From an uncultured Alphaproteobacteria bacterium (GTDB lineage Bacteria > Pseudomonadota > Alphaproteobacteria > Rs-D84): 46,257 nucleotides of DNA. Positions 42,980 to 46,257 of this stretch are shown here, in pieces. How positions within the stretch are numbered: the stretch's first letter is position 1; every line of letters starts with the position of its first letter. Where the stretch lies: assembly GCA_944392775.1 (NCBI GenBank), contig CALXXV010000005.1, positions 1 through 46,257 of the forward strand, written 5' to 3'. The notes beneath the pieces are model-generated. The model saw nothing but the letters and a program-made list of their open reading frames with translations. It was not told the DNA's origin and searched no databases. The translations under genes were made by a program, and so were the position numbers.

Positions 42980-44296
42980 TTAATCACGTTTAAGACCAAA
43001 TCCCATATTAAATGTTATGCCTTTATGCTTAAAAATGTCTCGTTCATTCCCTTCTGTGTCAACGAAATGATCCATGTATGCACTGCCACCACTTTCAGAA
43101 TATTTTATGACTCCGACCGCTTCAGCAGGATTTGTTCCGTCGCCATAGTATTCAATAAAACCGTTTCGTATAACATTTGTATCTTCTAAAGTGTCAGAGT
43201 TTGCAATATACTGTTGTTCTTTACCAATATGTGTTTCATGATAATTAATATCTGTAAATGAACCAGATTCGTCCTTGTCCCATGTTGAAAATACTAGATC
43301 TTTGTCTGCTTCAGGTTTTAAATTATAAAAATCTATTCCGGATACTTTACCTTCTTTGGTAAAGTCCACAGAAACATCATACCAATTTGCAAAATTGGCG
43401 TTTAGCTTAGATTTCCCATCTGTCGTTAAAACTAATTTTGCGTTTTCATCACGCAGCGATATTGTTTTTTCTGTATGTTGTTCAGGAAGATTGTCATCGT
43501 ATCCTGTTGATCCATGTACTGATGCGTCTGCAATACCAGAAAAAGTAATATCTTTTTCAATTTTAACGTTTTCTTCGTCAAGGTTTATCTTTTTTGCACG
43601 ATATCCTCCTGCAAAATATTCGATAGATCCTTCATCTATATTTTGTATTATAATTTCTCCAAAATCTGAATATTGTAATGCATTATTAGCAAAGTCGTCA
43701 CCAAAGCTATTATAGGTTAAACCAAATTCAATATCTGAAGTTGTTATTTTATAAACAGGGTTACCATATTCGTCAAACACCTGATGCTTTTCTCCGTTAC
43801 CGGTATCTTTATAAACTTCTTCTTTAAATGTTACAGTTGCGATACCAGAAAAAATTTTAGTTTCGTCGTTTCGTTTGCCTACAACGCCATTTTCACCAAA
43901 GTGTTCCGGACCGATAAAAGATAAACTTTCAATTTTTCCTTCTTTTATACCTAAAACGATATCTGCACCTTCGTCAGGATTTATGTAATCTTCTGTAAAT
44001 GTTGTTGTATGTAGATGTACATTTGATAGATCGTATCTGATTCCTCCGTCAGACAAAATAACACCACTGGAAGCAGAACGTGAATTTGTGTTGACGGTTG
44101 GATTTTTTCCCCCGACAACAACAAAAGAATTCATGCCAGTAACTTTTTTGTTACTGTCGATTGCGGCGGCCCGTTGTTCTGCAGTTAATGAATCTGATGG
44201 ATTTACAATTGCATTCGGTGCGTTATACCCACCGCCAGTTCCCCCACCACATGCGGTTAAAACTAATAAGGGGGTTAATAATGTTATTTTTTTCAT
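42980..44296 (-). CDS. Surface lipoprotein with TbpB/Slam-substrate-like barrel domain
   Basis: A 438-residue lipoprotein: lipobox L-T-A-C (Cys16), then a glycine-rich anchor (GGGTGGGYN). Repeated acidic beta strands follow, with the F-x-G-x-A-x-V signature of TbpB-like barrel domains (FSGIATVTF, FSGIADASVHG). It ends with GVIKYSESGGSAYMD and FNMGFGLKRD. It is probably the cargo of the adjacent Slam protein, anchored outside the cell. The ligand is unknown; iron, heme or host-protein binding are common in the family. The start follows aaggac. Confidence 0.72.
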   Translation of the reverse strand: MKKITLLTPLLVLTACGGGTGGGYNAPNAIVNPSDSLTAEQRAAAIDSNKKVTGMNSFVVVGGKNPTVNTNSRSASSGVILSDGGIRYDLSNVHLHTTTFTEDYINPDEGADIVLGIKEGKIESLSFIGPEHFGENGVVGKRNDETKIFSGIATVTFKEEVYKDTGNGEKHQVFDEYGNPVYKITTSDIEFGLTYNSFGDDFANNALQYSDFGEIIIQNIDEGSIEYFAGGYRAKKINLDEENVKIEKDITFSGIADASVHGSTGYDDNLPEQHTEKTISLRDENAKLVLTTDGKSKLNANFANWYDVSVDFTKEGKVSGIDFYNLKPEADKDLVFSTWDKDESGSFTDINYHETHIGKEQQYIANSDTLEDTNVIRNGFIEYYGDGTNPAEAVGVIKYSESGGSAYMDHFVDTEGNERDIFKHKGITFNMGFGLKRD

Positions 44297-44343
44297 ACCA
44301 GATGTCCTTTTTATATAAAGCGTATATCCAAGTAATAGAGGTT

Positions 44344-44353
44344 ACGGTACCGT
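44344..44353. promoter_or_regulatory. Palindrome upstream of the surface lipoprotein gene
   Basis: ACGGTACCGT is a perfect 10-bp palindrome, extendable to TTACGGTACCGTTAA with one mismatch, about 50 bases before the start codon. It is a possible operator; the regulator is unknown. Confidence 0.35.
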
Positions 44354-44640
44354 TAAATCAAATTATATAAAATAATTTTAGTTTTTATATTTATTTTAAA
44401 ACCAGAACCAACATCTTGGATTTCAAAACATTATAAAACGCTAATAAAAAAATGTAAACATAAATAAGTAATAATTCACATGTATAATACAGGCTGTAAG
44501 TGCCTTGTTAAAGTAGAAAAACGTCCGTATGCAGGTGTTTGCTAATTTTATTTGTTGCGTATTTAATTTGCTTGTGGCGTTGTTCCTGTATACAAATTTT
44601 CGATCCAAATAATTTTATTGGATGCCATAACTGATTAAAA
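44354..44640. other. Intergenic stretch without a clear gene
   Basis: AT-rich DNA, with a TATAAT box near 44481 and a small inverted repeat (ATCCAA...TTGGAT). The longest plausible reading frame is only about 21 codons. Codon bias is not evident. It may mark the junction of the mobile-looking region that follows. Confidence 0.5.
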
Positions 44641-44666
44641 AAATAAAACCGCCATGCTTAGCGGTT
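44636..44666 (-). terminator. Possible terminator, minus strand
   Basis: AACCGC / GCGGTT hairpin (44647-44666) followed on the minus strand by TTTATTTTTTT. No minus-strand gene directly upstream is convincing, so it may be a remnant. Confidence 0.45.
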
Positions 44667-44835
44667 AGATTTTTGGTTGACCTTTGTGTCCTATTTTCGA
44701 ACTCATTATGATGACAGACTGAAACAGATGTCAACAGAAATAGAAAAACTGATTCTGAATAATGGATAATGGTTGATATGGCTGCAAGCGTTTCGCATCG
44801 GTTTTGCGGGGGCTTGTTAAAAGGGAAAGCCAGCC

Positions 44836-45096
44836 GTGGCGTTTTATCGCTTTACGTATGTGCAAAACCTGGCGCAAGCCTTTGCATCGCTCCATCAGAT
44901 TGGGGCGAACAGAAAAAATTATACTCTTTTTCATAAAAAACACAAGTTGTCCCTTGAAATTCGGAAATATCGCACTATATGTACTGACGAAAGCGGCGAT
45001 AATGTCGCGGTCCGGGATCTGGCAGAGTGGATATCTGCAAGATATACGTCATCTACTATTTTTAAACGTAAAGGTTTTAGGGTATCCGTAAAGTAG
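44836..45096 (+). CDS. Putative small protein, 86 residues, possibly the remnant of a longer gene
   Basis: The reading frame from GTG 44836 has a weak ribosome binding site (aaaggga) and codes for a basic protein beginning VAFYRFTYVQNLAQAFASLH and ending FKRKGFRVSVK. Codon use is richer in GC-ending triplets than the chromosome around it. In the same frame upstream lies MSTEIEKLILNNG and then two in-frame TAA codons, so a longer ancestor may have decayed. Alternative frames over the same DNA are also open, so coding is uncertain. Not recognised. Confidence 0.33.
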   Translation: MAFYRFTYVQNLAQAFASLHQIGANRKNYTLFHKKHKLSLEIRKYRTICTDESGDNVAVRDLAEWISARYTSSTIFKRKGFRVSVK

Positions 45097-45202
45097 CTTT
45101 GTTGGCAAAGTGTTCACCATGACCATGCCAGTGTTGTTGCTTGTCTTAACGTATTGAAAATAGTAGAGTATTAAAATACCCTATGTCATACGTTATACCC
45201 TA
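45077..45202. repeat. Three ATACCCTA boxes upstream of the HUH Rep-like gene
   Basis: TTAGGGTAT (inverted) at 45077-45085, ATACCCTA at 45176-45183 and at 45195-45202. The two direct copies are 19 bases apart, a spacing typical of iterons or dimeric operators. They lie 22 and 41 bases before the Rep-like start. Confidence 0.5.
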
Positions 45203-45223
45203 AACGAAACAGTGAGGTGTATG

Positions 45224-45853
45224 ATGCTTATGAGTTTTAATGGGGAGAATTTATATCACGACAGAGTCGATACCAAGTATGCACAGGATGAGATTACAAC
45301 ATGGGTTTATAGAGAGATAAACCCCACACATATCATGTCTGTTCAGTTTCCAGAACACCTGAAAACCAGCAACCTGTTTATAGCCCGTGAACGGTTAAGA
45401 CGGCTTATGAAGTCTTTTGAGTATTATCTCATAGGACGCTATTGGTATGCGGTTCCTGTGGAGTTTATTGCATTTGCCGAGCATGGTATGTCAACAGGCT
45501 GGCATTTTCATATTCCAATGAGCCTTAAAAATAACCCGAGAACGCTTGAAAAATTTACTGAAAAACAGATAGACGATGCGCTTTCTAGTGTTTGGAATAC
45601 CCATAAACTAAACAGGTATTCTTTACATATGTTAAAACTGGAAGAAACCCCAGAAAGAGCCGTTAATTATTGCACAAAAGAATTGACGGCTAATAAGAGG
45701 CTGAATATCGATAGTGATAGAATTATCACTAGCAGGGAATTATTTGACCTTAAACCCAGTCCTATGAAACACATGTTCAACAGAGTTTATAAAGTTGAGA
45801 ACAAGGGTATAACACAATTCGCTTTACGTGGCAATGTCAAGCAAGTGGTATAG
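45224..45853 (+). CDS. HUH-type replication/relaxase-like protein
   Basis: A 209-residue protein from the ATG at 45224 (gaggtg 4 bases upstream; ATGs at 45221 and 45230 are alternatives). The core VEFIAFAEHGMSTGWHFHIP resembles the strand and H-U-H metal motif (HFH) of rolling-circle replication endonucleases. The later AVNYCTKELT fits the Y-x-x-K active-tyrosine motif (Tyr within NYCTKE). There is no separate helicase or transposase domain. Codon use differs from its neighbours (more GC-ending codons). Together with the upstream boxes this suggests a plasmid- or phage-derived element. The exact family is not certain. Confidence 0.55.
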   Translation: MLMSFNGENLYHDRVDTKYAQDEITTWVYREINPTHIMSVQFPEHLKTSNLFIARERLRRLMKSFEYYLIGRYWYAVPVEFIAFAEHGMSTGWHFHIPMSLKNNPRTLEKFTEKQIDDALSSVWNTHKLNRYSLHMLKLEETPERAVNYCTKELTANKRLNIDSDRIITSRELFDLKPSPMKHMFNRVYKVENKGITQFALRGNVKQVV

Positions 45854-45863
45854 ATTATTCTTC

Positions 45864-45893
45864 GCCAGTGGGTATAAATCCACTGGCTTTATA
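45864..45893. terminator. Bidirectional terminator between the Rep-like gene and the outer-membrane gene
   Basis: GCCAGTGG (45864-45871) pairs with CCACTGGC (45880-45887); T-rich sequence follows on the plus strand. Confidence 0.65.
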
Positions 45894-45898
45894 ACTGT

Positions 45899-46257
45899 TT
45901 AGAACAATGCTTTTAGCCCTACAGACAAACTTTGTATATCAAAATTGCCAGCTACCCAGAATTTGTCATCATTGCCTATATCCATATAGTATGAGTATTC
46001 AGCATATAGATTAAGCCAATTTAACACCACGAACTCCAGCCCAGCCCCAACTTTTACCCAGAGTGACGATTGTGATGTTTCATGACCATCGTAGTTAATA
46101 CTATCAGATGCACTGTATTCAGAATATGCAATTCCTGCGGTGGCATATAGGTTTACCCGCTTATAGATATTATAACCCAGATTATATGAAAGTGTGTATG
46201 CCGTAGCGTCAAAGGTCATACTCTTATCATATTGGGTATAGCGTGTCGCCAGTCCGT
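45899..46257 (-). CDS. Outer-membrane beta-barrel protein, C-terminal part (cut by window end)
   Basis: The frame stays open to the window edge, so the 5' part is missing; the codons before the internal ATG at 46219 read GLATRYTQYDKS. The visible 119 residues are alternating hydrophobic strands (TAYTLSYNLGYNIYKRVNLY, LWVKVGAGLEFVVLNWLNLY, SLSVGLKALF) ending in the C-terminal Phe required for BAM recognition. This fits an OmpA/OmpW-type eight-stranded barrel. The ligand or role is unknown. Confidence 0.75.
   Translation of the reverse strand, partial: GLATRYTQYDKSMTFDATAYTLSYNLGYNIYKRVNLYATAGIAYSEYSASDSINYDGHETSQSSLWVKVGAGLEFVVLNWLNLYAEYSYYMDIGNDDKFWVAGNFDIQSLSVGLKALF

Noticed and set aside
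44731..44943. Minus-strand 70-codon frame
   Set aside because: Overlaps the plus-strand small ORF, has no promoter, and its product shows no coherent pattern. The minus-strand hairpin at 44636-44666 gives only weak support.
44804..45091. Plus-strand 95-codon frame overlapping the 86-residue ORF
   Set aside because: Its product is rich in Cys/Trp/Leu runs typical of an off-frame translation; the 44836 frame has the more protein-like composition.

Overview
The window is AT-rich chromosomal DNA from a Gram-negative bacterium, most likely a deep-branching, host- or gut-associated alphaproteobacterium. The support is indirect: secreted, lipoprotein and outer-membrane genes; an alphaproteobacterial-type L31 and MerR-like regulator; and several VirB6-like paralogs of the kind known from Rickettsiales. 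No species can be named from sequence alone.

Layout. Bases 1-460 are the 3' end of an rRNA operon (23S tail, 5S, terminator). From 495 to about 13.5 kb lie housekeeping genes: an alkyladenine glycosylase, tsaC, ppdK, a PagL-like lipid A deacylase, rplU-rpmA, dnaQ and uvrD. Two large secreted Cys-rich paralogs (5151-7502 and 8352-10637) flank rplU-rpmA. From 13.5 to 20.1 kb is an array of five TrbL/VirB6-like polytopic proteins: four in a tight minus-strand operon and one divergent, sharing a 70-base promoter region. No other type IV secretion gene is present. From 20.1 to 27.8 kb come rpmE, a degenerate inositol-monophosphatase-like gene, and an envelope block (PBP1A, MliC-like lipoprotein, mraY, ftsW, murG; no murD or murC). 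From 27.8 to 38 kb are an OmpA-like protein, comF, a DUF2147 protein, valS, an acyl-ACP thioesterase, rpmH, two unlisted small ORFs, gyrA, a MerR-like gene and tRNA-Glu(CUC).

The last 8 kb is accessory. Two paralogs fuse an N-terminal ADP-ribosyltransferase-like domain to a C-terminal HD phosphohydrolase domain. The HD motif is intact in one and destroyed in the other, and a histidine phosphatase gene lies between them. Next is a Slam-type outer-membrane translocator with a TbpB-like lipoprotein, a probable type XI secretion pair. A mobile-looking stretch follows, with a HUH-type replication protein, repeated ATACCCTA boxes and codon use unlike its neighbours. The window ends inside an outer-membrane beta-barrel gene.

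Regulation. Many genes lack a Shine-Dalgarno sequence and instead have a -10 box (often TGATATAAT) 8-10 bases before the start codon, which predicts leaderless mRNAs. Other genes (ppdK, rpmA, mraY, gyrA, the MerR-like gene) have ordinary ribosome binding sites, so two initiation modes appear to coexist.
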